NCBI GenBank assembly: GCA_035759925.1
Contig: DASTTY010000106.1
Span: 1-36,524, forward strand
DNA: 36,524 nt
Reading direction: 5' to 3'
Source: RHKX01 sp035759925
GTDB taxonomy: Bacteria > Actinomycetota > Thermoleophilia > Solirubrobacterales > 70-9
Position numbers and translations under genes: made by a program. Shown here piece by piece: positions 1 to 7,074 of the stretch; the stretch's first letter is position 1; each line of letters opens with the position of its first letter. Below the pieces are notes generated by a model that ran no database searches, was not told where the DNA came from, and saw only the letters and a list, made by a program, of their open reading frames with translations.

Positions 1-1
1 C

Positions 2-208
2 GCGGCCCAGGTGACCGCCGACAACGCCGCCCGCAAGGGCATGGAGCACGGGCTCGAGCGCGTCGAGGTCCACGCCAAGGGCGCCGGCTCCGGCCGCGAG
101 ACCGCGATCCGGGCGCTGCAGGCCGCCGGCCTGCAGGTGACCTCGGTCCGCGATGTCACCCCGCAGGCTCACAACGGCTGCCGCCCGAAGAAGCGGAGAC
201 GAGTCTAA
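2..208 (+). CDS. rpsK: 30S ribosomal protein S11 (5' partial)
   Basis: This is the C-terminal part of ribosomal protein S11, a component of the small-subunit platform that contacts the Shine-Dalgarno helix region of 16S rRNA. The visible 68 residues include the conserved GSGRETAIRAL segment, a VTSVRDVTPQAHNGCRPKK block and the very basic KKRRRV terminus typical of the family. The gene runs in from beyond the left edge; the GTG at position 11 is an internal Val codon, not the start. It lies 2 nt before rpsD, the usual order of the S13-S11-S4-RpoA-L17 block, so it is almost certainly co-transcribed with it. Confidence 0.95.
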   Translation, partial: AAQVTADNAARKGMEHGLERVEVHAKGAGSGRETAIRALQAAGLQVTSVRDVTPQAHNGCRPKKRRRV

Positions 209-210
209 GC

Positions 211-831
211 ATGGCCCGCGATACCGGACCGCAGTGCAAGCAGTGCCGCCGCGAGGGCACGAAGCTGTTCCTCAAGGGCGAGCGCTGCCTCACCGACAAG
301 TGCGGCGTCGAGCGCCGCTCCTACCCGCCGGGCGAGCACGGCCGCGGTCGCCTGCGCGCCTCCGAGTACCGCCAGCAGCTCCGCGAGAAGCAGAAGGCTC
401 GCCGCTACTACCAGGTCCTCGAGAAGCAGTTCCGCGCCTACTACGACAAGGCCTCCCGCCAGGACGGCGTCACCGGCGAGAACCTGCTGCGGCTGCTCGA
501 GCGCCGCTTCGACAACGTCCTGGTCCGGCTCGGGTTCGCGGCCTCGCGGCGTCAGGCCCGCCAGCTGATCCGGCACGGCCACTGGCAGGTCAACGGCCGC
601 CGAGTCGACATCCCCAGCTACCAGCTCAAGCCCGAGGACATCATCTCGATCAAGTCGGGCTCCGACGCCGAGACGACGGTCCGCGTCGCCACCGAACTGA
701 TTTCAACCGTGCCCCCCTGGCTGCAGGCCGATCACGACTCGCTCACCGCCAAGGTCTTGCGCCTCCCCGAGCGGGACGAGATCGACTCGCCGATTTCCGA
801 GCAGCTCATCGTCGAGCTGTACTCGAAGTAG
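211..831 (+). CDS. rpsD: 30S ribosomal protein S4
   Basis: Ribosomal protein S4 is a primary 16S rRNA-binding assembly protein. The 206-aa product has the family's usual length, an N-terminal MARDTGPQCKQCRREG start, and an S4 RNA-binding domain around residues 95-160 (RRFDNVLVRLGFAASRRQARQLIRHGH). Cys9, Cys12, Cys26 and Cys31 form a C-x2-C-x13-C-x4-C zinc-ribbon pattern, so this is the zinc-containing (C+) form rather than the zinc-free form. The ATG begins 2 nt after the rpsK stop. In many bacteria S4 also autoregulates this operon, but no regulatory site is visible here. Confidence 0.97.
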   Translation: MARDTGPQCKQCRREGTKLFLKGERCLTDKCGVERRSYPPGEHGRGRLRASEYRQQLREKQKARRYYQVLEKQFRAYYDKASRQDGVTGENLLRLLERRFDNVLVRLGFAASRRQARQLIRHGHWQVNGRRVDIPSYQLKPEDIISIKSGSDAETTVRVATELISTVPPWLQADHDSLTAKVLRLPERDEIDSPISEQLIVELYSK

Positions 832-866
832 GGGCTCCGAAAAACCGCGACGGAAGGAAGCGCCAA

Positions 867-1829
867 ATGACCACCCTGCCCGATTTTCAGACTCCGACGA
901 TCTCCGGCGAGGAGATCACCGACAACCAGGGCACGTTCACCATCGAGCCTCTCGACAAGGGCTTCGGCTACACGTACGGCAACAGCCTGCGCCGGGTCCT
1001 GCTCTCGTCGCTGAAGGGCGCCGCGATCACCAGCGTTCGGATCGAGGGAGTCGCCCACGAGTTCTCGAGCATCTCGGGGATCAAGGAGGACGTCACCGAC
1101 ATCATTCTCAACCTCAAGGACATCGTCGTCCGGATGCACACCGACGCCGACGTCGTCGAGGTGCCGCTGGTCGCGACCGGTCCGGGTGAGATCACGGCCG
1201 CCGACCTCGAGGTCCCGGCCGGCGTCGAGATCCTCAACCCCGAGGCCCCGATTGCGACGCTCGAGAAGAAGACGAAGCTGGAGATGTACCTGACGGTCGG
1301 CCGCGGCCGCGGCTACTCGCCGGCCGAGGACAACAAGACGGAGGACCAGCCGATCGGCGTCATCCCGATCGACTCGATCTTCTCGCCGATCAAGCGGGCG
1401 TCCTACAGGGTCGACTCCTCGCGCGTCGGTCAGCGGACCGACTTCGACAAGCTCTCGCTGCAGCTCGAGACCGACGGCTCGCTCGAGCCCGGCGCGGCGC
1501 TGCGTGAAGCGGCCGAGCTGATGATCGCGAGCCTGGCGATCTTCACCGACGCCGATCGCGTCGAGGAGCTCACCCAGACCAACGGCGCCGAGCCCGAAGC
1601 GGCCGATGACGGCGCCGCGGTCGGCGGTGGCGACGATCGGCTGATCGAGGAGCTCGAGATCGGCGTCCGCGCCTACAACTGCCTGAAGCGAGCCGGCGTG
1701 CAGACGATCGGCGACCTCCAGGCGAAGTCGGAATCGGAGCTGAAGGCGATCCCGAACTTCGGCGAGCGCTCGATCGAAGAGGTCATCGAGGCCATGCACG
1801 GCCTCGGCTTGGCGCTCCGCGACGAGTAG
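867..1829 (+). CDS. rpoA: DNA-directed RNA polymerase subunit alpha
   Basis: The alpha subunit forms the dimer that nucleates RNA polymerase assembly and contacts activators and UP elements. The reading frame is open far upstream, but the real start is ATG 867. It follows a strong GGAAGGAAG ribosome-binding site at 852-860 and gives 320 aa, the normal length. The N-terminal dimerisation domain (roughly 1-230) contains FTIEPLDKGFGYTYGNSLRRVLLSS. After an acidic Ala/Gly/Asp linker, the C-terminal domain (roughly 250-318) has IEELEIGVRAYNCLKRAG and the helix-hairpin-helix IPNFGERSIEEV. It sits in the standard place between rpsD and rplQ. Confidence 0.98.
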   Translation: MTTLPDFQTPTISGEEITDNQGTFTIEPLDKGFGYTYGNSLRRVLLSSLKGAAITSVRIEGVAHEFSSISGIKEDVTDIILNLKDIVVRMHTDADVVEVPLVATGPGEITAADLEVPAGVEILNPEAPIATLEKKTKLEMYLTVGRGRGYSPAEDNKTEDQPIGVIPIDSIFSPIKRASYRVDSSRVGQRTDFDKLSLQLETDGSLEPGAALREAAELMIASLAIFTDADRVEELTQTNGAEPEAADDGAAVGGGDDRLIEELEIGVRAYNCLKRAGVQTIGDLQAKSESELKAIPNFGERSIEEVIEAMHGLGLALRDE

Positions 1830-1860
1830 GCTCCGGGCCGACGAGGACAGGACCCCAGCC

Positions 1861-2214
1861 ATGCGCCACAAGAGGAACCGCCACAAGCTGAGTCGCGACT
1901 CCGCCCATCGCAAGGCGCTGATGAAGAACCTGTCGCGGCAGCTCATCGAGCACGAGCGGATCCAGACCAGCCAGGCTAAGGCGAAGGCCGTCAAGCCCCA
2001 GGTCGAGCGGATGATCACGATCGCCAAGCGCGGCGACCTCCATTCGCGGCGGCTGCTCCTCTCGCGGCTCGGCCAGGACAAGTTCATCGTCCACAAGCTC
2101 GTCGACGAGATCGCGCCTCGCTACAGCGAGCGCCCGGGCGGCTATACGCGGATCGTCAAGCTCGGCCCGCGTCGGTCCGACTCCACGGAGATGGTCTACC
2201 TCGAACTGGTCTAG
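1861..2214 (+). CDS. rplQ: 50S ribosomal protein L17
   Basis: L17 is a large-subunit protein near the polypeptide exit tunnel. The 117-aa product opens with MRHKRNRHKLSRDSAHRKAL and carries the conserved helix ending in HERIQTSQAKAKAVKPQVERMI. The C-terminus (GGYTRIVKLGPRRSDSTEMVYLELV) is complete and of normal length. It follows rpoA by 31 nt and precedes truA by 12 nt, the classical end of the alpha operon. Confidence 0.97.
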   Translation: MRHKRNRHKLSRDSAHRKALMKNLSRQLIEHERIQTSQAKAKAVKPQVERMITIAKRGDLHSRRLLLSRLGQDKFIVHKLVDEIAPRYSERPGGYTRIVKLGPRRSDSTEMVYLELV

Positions 2215-2226
2215 GCGGGTCGCCCG

Positions 2227-2958
2227 ATGGCGACCTTTCGTCTCGACCTCGCCTACGACGGCGCGCGGTTCCGGGGCTGGGCGCGGCAGCCGGGGCTGCG
2301 GACGGTGCAGGGCGAGCTCGAGGATGCGCTCACGCGGGTGATCGGCGAGCCGGTCGCGCTGACCGTCGCCGGGCGGACCGACGCGGGCGTCCACGCGCTC
2401 GCCCAGGTCGCTTCGTTCACGACCGGGCGCGAGGTTCCGGAATCGCTGCCGGCGGCGTTGAACGCGCTCACCGGCCCCGACCTGGCGATCTCCGCGGTCA
2501 CCGCTGCGCCCGGCTTCGACGCCCGCCGGCAGGCCCGCTCGCGGCGCTACCGCTACCGGGTCGAGGTCGGCTCCCCGCCTGATCCGTTCGAGCGCGGTCG
2601 CGCCCACAACTGGCCGCATCCGCTCGACCGCGAGGCGCTCGTCGCGTGCGCGGCGCTGCTCGCCGGCAGCCACGACTTCACGGCGTTCACCCCGACCGAG
2701 ACCGAGCACGTCCGCTTCGAGCGCAACGTCGTCGACGCGATTTGGGCCGCCGAGGGCGACCGCGTCCTCAGCTTCGAGATCGAGGCCGACGCCTTCATGC
2801 GGAACATGGTCCGGGTCCTTGCCGGGACGATGCTGGAGGTGGGCGGCGGCCGCCGCGACGTCGACGGCTTCGCGGCACTGCTCGACGGTGCGCCGCGCTC
2901 CGCCGCCGGCCCGACCGCTCCCGCGCACGGTCTCTACCTGGTCGGGGTCAGGTACTAG
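2227..2958 (+). CDS. truA: tRNA pseudouridine(38-40) synthase TruA
   Basis: TruA isomerises uridines at positions 38-40 of the tRNA anticodon arm. The 243-aa product has the family's catalytic motif GRTDAGVHA with the nucleophile Asp52, an N-terminal LDLAYDGARFRGWARQPGLRTVQGELE block, and the C-terminal FMRNMVRVLAGTMLEVG segment. The start is ATG 2227, 12 nt after rplQ, so it is probably the last gene of the ribosomal operon. The next gene begins a new functional unit after an 82-nt gap that carries a promoter-like element. Confidence 0.96.
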   Translation: MATFRLDLAYDGARFRGWARQPGLRTVQGELEDALTRVIGEPVALTVAGRTDAGVHALAQVASFTTGREVPESLPAALNALTGPDLAISAVTAAPGFDARRQARSRRYRYRVEVGSPPDPFERGRAHNWPHPLDREALVACAALLAGSHDFTAFTPTETEHVRFERNVVDAIWAAEGDRVLSFEIEADAFMRNMVRVLAGTMLEVGGGRRDVDGFAALLDGAPRSAAGPTAPAHGLYLVGVRY

Positions 2959-2981
2959 CCTCAGGACGTTCGTGTCGGGTG

Positions 2982-3010
2982 TTGCAAGCGCCCCGGGCCG
3001 CTGTTAGGTT
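2982..3010 (+). promoter_or_regulatory. Putative promoter of the hyp/hydrogenase operon
   Basis: A TTGCAA hexamer (2982-2987) lies exactly 17 nt before TAGGTT (3005-3010), a plausible sigma-70-type -35/-10 pair. It would give a leader of about 24 nt containing the AGGAGG ribosome-binding site at 3028-3033 before the GTG of hypC. The same TTGCAA-N17-TANNNT layout appears on the minus strand before the nickel permease near 19650. The call rests on sequence resemblance only. Confidence 0.45.
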
Positions 3011-3040
3011 GGCTGACGGATTCGATCAGGAGGAGTTGAC

Positions 3041-3319
3041 GTGTGCCTGGCCATCCCAGGACTTGTCCTCGAGGTGATCGACGAGCCGAACCGACTCGCC
3101 AAGGTGGACGTGGCAGGGGTCCGCAGGACCGTGAACATCGGGTTGCTCGACGCCGAGGGTGAGGGTGCCGTTCCCGGCGACTGGGTCCTCATCCATGTCG
3201 GCTTCGCGATCTCCAAGGTCGACGAGGAGGAGGCGATCGCGACCCGCCGGCTGCTCGAGGGAATGGGCGCCGACTACGAGCAGGAGCTCGCCGAGCTGAA
3301 GGCGAGCGTGATCGAATGA
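3041..3319 (+). CDS. hypC: Hydrogenase assembly chaperone HypC
   Basis: HypC is the small OB-fold chaperone that works with HypD to build the Fe(CN)2CO group and hand it to the apo large subunit. The 92-aa product starts MCLAIPG; Cys2 is the iron-binding residue essential in this family. That fixes the GTG at 3041 as the start, since removal of Met must expose Cys2. An AGGAGG site lies 7 nt upstream. The VDVAGVRRTVNIGLL and PGDWVLIHVGFAISKVDEEEA segments are typical. It opens the hydrogenase locus and overlaps the next gene by 4 nt (ATGA). Confidence 0.96.
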   Translation: MCLAIPGLVLEVIDEPNRLAKVDVAGVRRTVNIGLLDAEGEGAVPGDWVLIHVGFAISKVDEEEAIATRRLLEGMGADYEQELAELKASVIE

Positions 3320-3609
3320 CCGCACCGTCCTCCGCGCGCGGCGCCTGCCGATCGGACGCGGAGGACGGCTGCATCACCTGTGGGGACGTGGCCGTCGAGC
3401 TGACCGTCGAGCTCGTCGACGTCGACCGCGGCCTCGCCCTCTGCAGCGACGCGGCGGGCAGGCAGGAGAGCGTCGAGATCGCCCTCGTCGGCCCGGTCCG
3501 GACCGGCGACCGGCTGCTCGTTCATGCCGGTACCGCGATCTCGCATCTCGGCTCCGCTGCGAACCCGGCCGACCCCGGACGCGCAGCGGAGGAGGTCGGC
3601 CGGCCTTGA
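3316..3609 (+). CDS. Second HypC/HupF-like protein lacking the N-terminal MC start
   Basis: This 97-aa protein shares the small beta-barrel layout of HypC. It has a central VELTVELVDVDRGLALCSD strand region and a C-terminal ALVGPVRTGDRLLVHAGTAISHLG segment matching HypC's GDWVLIHVGFAIS. It does not begin with Met-Cys; instead Cys19 and Cys22 form a GCITCGD motif after a 15-20 residue extension. HypC/HupF-family proteins with this C-x2-C opening occur beside actinobacterial hydrogenases as far as I recall. It may be a specialised iron-group carrier or scaffold for this large subunit. It is coupled to hypC at ATGA and to hypD by a 4-nt overlap. Confidence 0.85.
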   Translation: MTAPSSARGACRSDAEDGCITCGDVAVELTVELVDVDRGLALCSDAAGRQESVEIALVGPVRTGDRLLVHAGTAISHLGSAANPADPGRAAEEVGRP

Positions 3610-4721
3610 AGTACGTCGACGAGTTCCGCGACGCCGAGCTCGGGCGAGCGCTGGCGGCCGAGATCCTCTCGCTCGTCGAGCCCGGCCGCGACTACAAGCT
3701 GATGGAGGTCTGCGGGGGCCACACCCACTCGATCTACAAGTACGGGATCGACGACCTGCTCCCCGAGAACGTCGAGCTGGTCCACGGTCCCGGCTGCCCG
3801 GTCTGCGTGATCCCGATGGGCCGGGTCGACGACGGGCTCGCGATCGCCCGCCACGAGGAGGTCATCTTCACCTGCTTCGGCGACATGATGCGCGTCCCCG
3901 GCTCCGAGCAGACGTTCATCGACGCGAAGGCGGCCGGCGCCGACATCCGCATGGTCTACTCGCCGCTCGATGCCCTGCGGATCGCCAAGGCGAACCCCGA
4001 CCGCACCGTCGTCTTCTTCGCGATCGGCTTCGAGACGACCGCGCCCTCGACCGCGCTGACCCTGAAGCGGGCCAAGGCCGAGGGCGTCGGGAACTTCCTC
4101 TGCATCTGCAACCACGTGACGATCGTGCCGCCGTTGCGAGCGTTGCTCGAATCGCCCGACCTGCGGCTCGACGGCTTCATCGGGCCCGGCCACGTCTCGA
4201 CGATCGTCGGCGCCCGCCCGTTCGAGTTCATCCCGCGCGATTACGGCAGACCCCTGGTCACATCTGGGTTCGAGCCGCTCGACGTCCTCCACGGGATCGC
4301 GATGATCCTCCGCCAGATCGCCGAGGGCCGGGCCGAGGTCGAGAACCAGTACGCCCGCGTCGTCCCCTACGACGGCAACCACGCCGCCCTCGCGGTGATG
4401 GCCGAGGTCTTCGAGGTGCGGCCGCACTTCGAGTGGCGCGGCCTCGGCTTCATCTCCCAAAGCGGGCTGCGGCTCTCGGATGCCTACGCCGACTTCGACG
4501 CCGAGCGCCGTTACGAGACGCCCGGAGTGCGCGTCGCCGATCCGAAGGCCTGCCAGTGCGGCGAGGTCCTCAAGGGCGTGATCAAGCCGTGGGAGTGCAA
4601 GGTCTTCGGAACCGCCTGCACCCCCGAGCACGCGATCGGCACCTGCATGGTCTCCCCCGAGGGGGCCTGCGCCGCCTATTACAACTACGGGCGGTTCGCG
4701 CGGGAGCGGGAGGTGGTCTGA
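3606..4721 (+). CDS. hypD: Hydrogenase formation protein HypD
   Basis: HypD is the [4Fe-4S] scaffold on which, with HypC, the CN and CO ligands are attached to iron. The 371-aa product has the expected length and motifs: Cys36 in CGGHTHSIYKYG, Cys64 and Cys67 in GPGCPVC, and a C-terminal cluster-binding region CQCGEVLKG...WECKVFGTAC...CMVSPEGACAAYYNYGR. The start is a TTG at 3606 overlapping the previous stop, with GGAGG at 3591-3595 at good spacing. It gives the familiar MKYVDEFRD opening. Its stop overlaps the hypE ATG (TGATG). Confidence 0.97.
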   Translation: MKYVDEFRDAELGRALAAEILSLVEPGRDYKLMEVCGGHTHSIYKYGIDDLLPENVELVHGPGCPVCVIPMGRVDDGLAIARHEEVIFTCFGDMMRVPGSEQTFIDAKAAGADIRMVYSPLDALRIAKANPDRTVVFFAIGFETTAPSTALTLKRAKAEGVGNFLCICNHVTIVPPLRALLESPDLRLDGFIGPGHVSTIVGARPFEFIPRDYGRPLVTSGFEPLDVLHGIAMILRQIAEGRAEVENQYARVVPYDGNHAALAVMAEVFEVRPHFEWRGLGFISQSGLRLSDAYADFDAERRYETPGVRVADPKACQCGEVLKGVIKPWECKVFGTACTPEHAIGTCMVSPEGACAAYYNYGRFAREREVV

Positions 4722-5842
4722 TGACCGCCGATCCCGCCGCCGTCTCCGATCGCGAGCAGCGGATCCTCGGGATCATCGAAACGGCGCGGGCGAAACGGCC
4801 GAAGTTCAAGGCCGAGCAGGTGACGATGGCCCACGGCGCCGGCGGCAAGGCGACCCAGACGCTGATCGAGGGCCTGTTGGTGCCGGCGTTCGCGGGTGGG
4901 GATGCCGACGCCGGCGAGCCTCGCGGCCTGGCCGAGCTGGCCGACGCAGGCACCGTGGCGATCACCGACAGCGGGGTGGCGATGAGCACCGACAGCTACG
5001 TCGTCAGGCCGATTCGATTCCCCGGCGGCTCGATCGGCGAGCTTGCGATCAACGGGACCGTCAACGACCTCGCGATGGCGGGCGCCCGCGCGGAGGCGAT
5101 CACGGTCGCGCTCGTCCTCGAGGAGGGGCTCGCGGCCGCGGAGCTGCGCGCCGAGGTCGAGGCGATCGCGGCGGCGGCCGACGTCGCCGGCGTCGAGATC
5201 GTCGCCGGCGACACCAAGGTCGTCGAGCGCGGCCACTGCGATTCGATGTACATCACGACGACCGGGATCGGCCGGATCGACCAGCGCGCCTCGCTGTCGC
5301 CGGCGGCGCTCGAACCCGGTGACCGCGTGCTCGTCTCCGGCCCGATCGGCGATCACGGGACCGCGATCATGCTCGCCCGCGACGAGTTCGACCTCGACGC
5401 CGACATCGAGTCGGACACCCAGTCGCTCTGGCCGGCAGCGGCAGCGCTGATCGCGACGGTCGGGGACGGGCTGCGCTGCATGCGCGACGCGACCCGCGGC
5501 GGCGTCGCGACCGTCCTCAACGAGCTCGCTCGCGCGTCGGGGGTCGCGATCGTCAGCCGCGAGGCCGACGTCCCGGTCCGCCCGGCGGTCGCCGGCGCCG
5601 CCGAGATCCTCGGGATCGACCCGATGTACGTCGCCAACGAGGGCCGGATGGTCGCGATCGTCGCTCCCGAGGCCGCCGCCGAGGCGCTGGCTGCGCTGCG
5701 GAGCGTCGCCGGCAGCGAGGAGGCGGCCGAGATCGGCGAGGTCAGGACCGAGCCCCCGGGGATGGTCCTCGTCGAGACCGCATTCGGGGGCAGGCGGGTC
5801 ATGGATCTGCTCGCCGGCGACCCGCTGCCGAGGATCTGCTGA
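4721..5842 (+). CDS. hypE: Carbamoyl dehydratase HypE
   Basis: HypE receives a carbamoyl group from HypF on its C-terminal cysteine and dehydrates it with ATP to a thiocyanate, the source of the active-site cyanides. The 373-aa product shows the AIRS/PurM-like kinase fold: MAHGAGGKATQTLI near residue 36, DSYVVRPIRFPGGSIGELAINGTVNDLAMAGA, and GDTKVVERG. It ends with the diagnostic PRIC tail, Cys373. The frame is open upstream inside hypD; ATG 4721 overlapping the hypD stop is the natural start. The N-terminal 35 residues before the AHGAGG strand are longer than in many homologues. Confidence 0.96.
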   Translation: MTADPAAVSDREQRILGIIETARAKRPKFKAEQVTMAHGAGGKATQTLIEGLLVPAFAGGDADAGEPRGLAELADAGTVAITDSGVAMSTDSYVVRPIRFPGGSIGELAINGTVNDLAMAGARAEAITVALVLEEGLAAAELRAEVEAIAAAADVAGVEIVAGDTKVVERGHCDSMYITTTGIGRIDQRASLSPAALEPGDRVLVSGPIGDHGTAIMLARDEFDLDADIESDTQSLWPAAAALIATVGDGLRCMRDATRGGVATVLNELARASGVAIVSREADVPVRPAVAGAAEILGIDPMYVANEGRMVAIVAPEAAAEALAALRSVAGSEEAAEIGEVRTEPPGMVLVETAFGGRRVMDLLAGDPLPRIC

Positions 5843-5933
5843 TGGGACTCCGGGGCGGGACGGCCGAGAGCTTGAGATTGAGTCGAGACCGATCGAGGCC
5901 GGGTCACCGGCGCTCCGGGAAGGAGAGTTGACG

Positions 5934-7028
5934 ATGGCGGCAACCGCGGCAACCGAGTTCGTGCCGAACCAGAACGAGACCGAGGCGGTCGAGGCGCACG
6001 TGATCTGGATGACGACGGGACTGTCGTGCGACGGCGACTCCGTCGCGATGACGTCGGCGGTCAACCCGAGCCTCGAGGACATCATCACCCAGTCGATCCC
6101 GGGGATGCCGAAGGTGATCGTCCACAACCCGGTGCTCGCCTACGAGAACGGTCCCGAGTTCATCGAGTACTGGTGGAAGGCCGAGCGCGGCGAGCTCGAC
6201 CCGTTCGTGCTCTGCGTCGAGGGCTCGATCCCGAACGAGAACCTCTCCGGCGAGGGCTACTTCGCGGCGATCGGCGACGATCCGGAGACCGGCCAGCCGA
6301 TCACGACGAGCGAGTGGCTCGACCGGCTCGCCCCGAAGGCGGCGGCGGTCGTCGCGATCGGCACCTGCGCCACCTACGGCGGCATCCCGGCGATGAAGAA
6401 CAACCCGACCGGGGCGATGGGGGTGGCCGACCACCTCGGCTGGAGCTGGAAGTCGAAGGCGGGCCTGCCGGTCGTGAACATTCCCGGCTGTCCGGCTCAG
6501 CCCGACAACATGACCGAGGTGCTGCTGTATCTGGCGCTGCATCTGGCCGGGCTCGCCCCGGCGCCGGAGCTCGACAACGCGCTGCGGCCGAAGTGGCTGT
6601 TCGGCCGGACCGTGCGCGAGGGCTGCAACCGCGCCGGCTTCACCGAACAGGGCAACTTCGCCACCGAGTACGGCGACGACCCGCGCTGCCTCGTCAAGCT
6701 CGGCTGCAAGGGCCCGGTCGTCAAGTGCAACGTCCCGATCCGCGGCTGGGTCGACGGGTACGGCGGCTGCCCGAACGTGGGCGGGATCTGCATGGCCTGC
6801 ACGATGCCCGGCTTCCCCGACAAGTACATGCCGTTCATGGACGAGGATGCAGCCGGACGCTGGGCGGCGCGGGTCGAGGGGTTCACGCTGGGGCCGATCC
6901 TCCGCTACTTCCGGCACCGCAACATCCGCACGAAATACGACGTCGAGCCGGACTGGCGGAAGCCCGGCAACACGCTGACGAGCGGCTACCGGTCGCGCTC
7001 GTCGAGCTACGCGCCGCCCGGGTCGTGA
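5934..7028 (+). CDS. hhyS: [NiFe] hydrogenase small subunit, group 1h-like
   Basis: The small subunit carries the iron-sulfur relay from the NiFe site. The start is ATG 5934 after GGAAGGAGAG (5918-5927); an in-frame TTG at 5928 is less likely. The product is 364 aa with no Tat signal or membrane helix, so the enzyme is probably cytoplasmic. Proximal-cluster ligands appear as Cys32, Cys145 and Cys186, while C32-D-G-D35 places Asp35 where most hydrogenases have Cys. This 3Cys/1Asp pattern is reported for actinobacterial-type group 1h enzymes. Medial/distal cluster residues lie in GCNRAG, GCKGPVVKC, YGGCP and ICMACTMPGFPDK. Position 228, where distal His is usual, is Arg (VREGC). The gene is followed by the large subunit after 46 nt. 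Confidence 0.93.
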   Translation: MAATAATEFVPNQNETEAVEAHVIWMTTGLSCDGDSVAMTSAVNPSLEDIITQSIPGMPKVIVHNPVLAYENGPEFIEYWWKAERGELDPFVLCVEGSIPNENLSGEGYFAAIGDDPETGQPITTSEWLDRLAPKAAAVVAIGTCATYGGIPAMKNNPTGAMGVADHLGWSWKSKAGLPVVNIPGCPAQPDNMTEVLLYLALHLAGLAPAPELDNALRPKWLFGRTVREGCNRAGFTEQGNFATEYGDDPRCLVKLGCKGPVVKCNVPIRGWVDGYGGCPNVGGICMACTMPGFPDKYMPFMDEDAAGRWAARVEGFTLGPILRYFRHRNIRTKYDVEPDWRKPGNTLTSGYRSRSSSYAPPGS

Positions 7029-7074
7029 GCGGGCCTGACGGTCGGACGACTTCAACGAGTCAGGAGGCAGTGAG

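Noticed and set aside
153..866. Long open frame upstream of rpoA in the same frame
   Set aside because: It overlaps rpsD in another frame and is rich in Arg/Pro/Ala without any family motif. A strong ribosome-binding site and the normal RpoA N-terminus place the start at 867.
732..2096. 454-aa minus-strand open frame across rpoA and rplQ
   Set aside because: It is antisense to well-identified genes. High GC leaves few stops in that frame, and the sequence is low-complexity Asp/Leu/Arg-rich.
5928..5933. TTG 5928 as start of the hydrogenase small subunit
   Set aside because: It overlaps the end of the ribosome-binding site; ATG 5934 has correct spacing.
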